Shown here: piece by piece, positions 6,211 to 6,406 of the stretch | Numbering within the stretch: the stretch's first letter is position 1 | Layout of the letters: every line of letters starts with the position of its first letter | Assembly: GCA_041591915.1 (NCBI GenBank) | Contig: JBFHRB010000196.1 | Location: 1 to 6,406, forward strand | DNA from: JBFHRB01 sp041591915 | Lineage (GTDB): Bacteria; Actinomycetota; Nitriliruptoria; Nitriliruptorales; Nitriliruptoraceae | Length of the DNA: 6,406 nucleotides | Reading direction: 5' to 3' | The notes under the pieces: generated by a model | Databases searched by the model: none | What the model was told of the DNA's origin: nothing | What the model saw: only the letters and a program-made list of their open reading frames with translations | Made by a program: the position numbers and the translations under genes

Positions 6211-6406
6211 TCTTCGACCTCGTTGAGGAGGCGAACTACCCATCTTCCTCGCTCGCGAAGCAAGACGTATCGGTCCAGTCTCTCTACGCCCGCGCCGTCA
6301 TCTGCGTCCAAGACCTCGCCTGTTGAGTTGTCGATTAGGGACCGAGGCCCGAGTTCCTTCTGCACGTAGACCCAAGCCAGTCCCTCCTCCTCGTCGACCT
6401 CGGACA
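6207..6406 (-). CDS. C-terminal end of an unrecognised protein, 5' end outside the window
   Basis: The last 65 codons of a leftward gene are visible, ending in TGA at 6209-6207. The translation includes GLAWVYVQKELGPRSLIDN, then TGEVLDADDGAGVERLDRYV, then LLRERGRWVVRLLNEVEE. The alternation of strands and the ending 'YVLLRERGRWVVRLLNE' look like the last strands of a small alpha-beta fold such as an NTF2-like domain, where an 'R.GRW.V' strand is common, but this is a weak guess. Its stop overlaps the start of the exported-protein gene by GTGA, so the two are almost certainly cotranscribed and translationally coupled. About 29% of its codons (19 of 65) end in A or T, including CTA, AGA, GTA and TTG, unlike polA. 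No N-terminal features can be judged because the start is missing. Confidence 0.8.
   Translation of the reverse strand, partial: SEVDEEEGLAWVYVQKELGPRSLIDNSTGEVLDADDGAGVERLDRYVLLRERGRWVVRLLNEVEE
6217..6221 (-). promoter_or_regulatory. Ribosome binding site of the exported-protein gene
   Basis: The minus strand reads GAGGT, then CGAAGA, then GTG. It lies inside the end of the preceding gene. It favours the GTG at 6210 over the in-frame ATG at 6243, whose purine-rich stretch (GAGGAAG) sits too close to it and which would place extra charged residues ahead of the signal peptide. Confidence 0.75.

Noticed and set aside
5401..6243. ATG at 6243 as the start of the exported-protein gene
   Set aside because: The GTG at 6210 has a better-spaced ribosome binding site, overlaps the preceding stop as GTGA and puts the signal peptide at the N-terminus.
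5284..6326. Plus-strand open frames opposite the exported-protein gene
   Set aside because: The minus strand carries a coherent signal peptide, cysteines and an aromatic motif; the plus frames have no recognisable features.
1..6406. tRNA, rRNA, CRISPR array, insertion sequence or riboswitch
   Set aside because: None was seen on either strand. The window is almost fully covered by protein genes, and the gaps are too short or lack the expected structure.

Overview
The window is about 6.4 kb of very GC-rich DNA. Most codons end in G or C, GTG and TTG starts are used, and the DNA polymerase I has lost its proofreading residues and carries a tyrosine in the O-helix, as actinobacterial PolA proteins do. 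This points to a high-GC actinobacterium (Actinomycetota). I cannot place it to genus. No rRNA, tRNA, CRISPR array or insertion sequence was seen.

Left part, minus strand (1-1839): a two-gene unit read leftwards. The first gene is a thioredoxin-TPR chaperedoxin of the CnoX/YbbN type, with a TTG start and a strong ribosome binding site. Eight bases after its stop comes a zinc D-aminopeptidase of family M55 (DppA-like), which runs off the left edge. It is easy to miss because it has no stop codon inside the window. A divergent 114-bp region (1840-1953) separates this unit from polA and must hold the start signals for both.

Centre, plus strand (1954-4650): a full-length polA, the replication and repair DNA polymerase I. 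It has an intact 5' nuclease domain, a catalytically dead 3'-5' exonuclease domain and an intact polymerase domain.

Right part, minus strand (4656-6406): four small genes read leftwards towards the end of polA. They are the 3' end of an unrecognised gene (right edge), an exported PKD-like protein with a signal peptide, a 127-residue protein with an Ig-like beta-sandwich pattern, and a 76-residue single-pass membrane protein. The first pair overlaps by GTGA and the last pair by ATGA. A GC-rich hairpin lies in the 134-bp gap between the two pairs and may split them into two units.

The most unusual signal is compositional. At about position 6061, inside the gene for the exported protein, third-position GC drops sharply from near saturation to roughly 60-70%, and it stays low to the right edge. 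Short direct repeats flank that point. The exported-protein gene therefore looks like a mosaic with a possible recombination junction after its signal peptide region.
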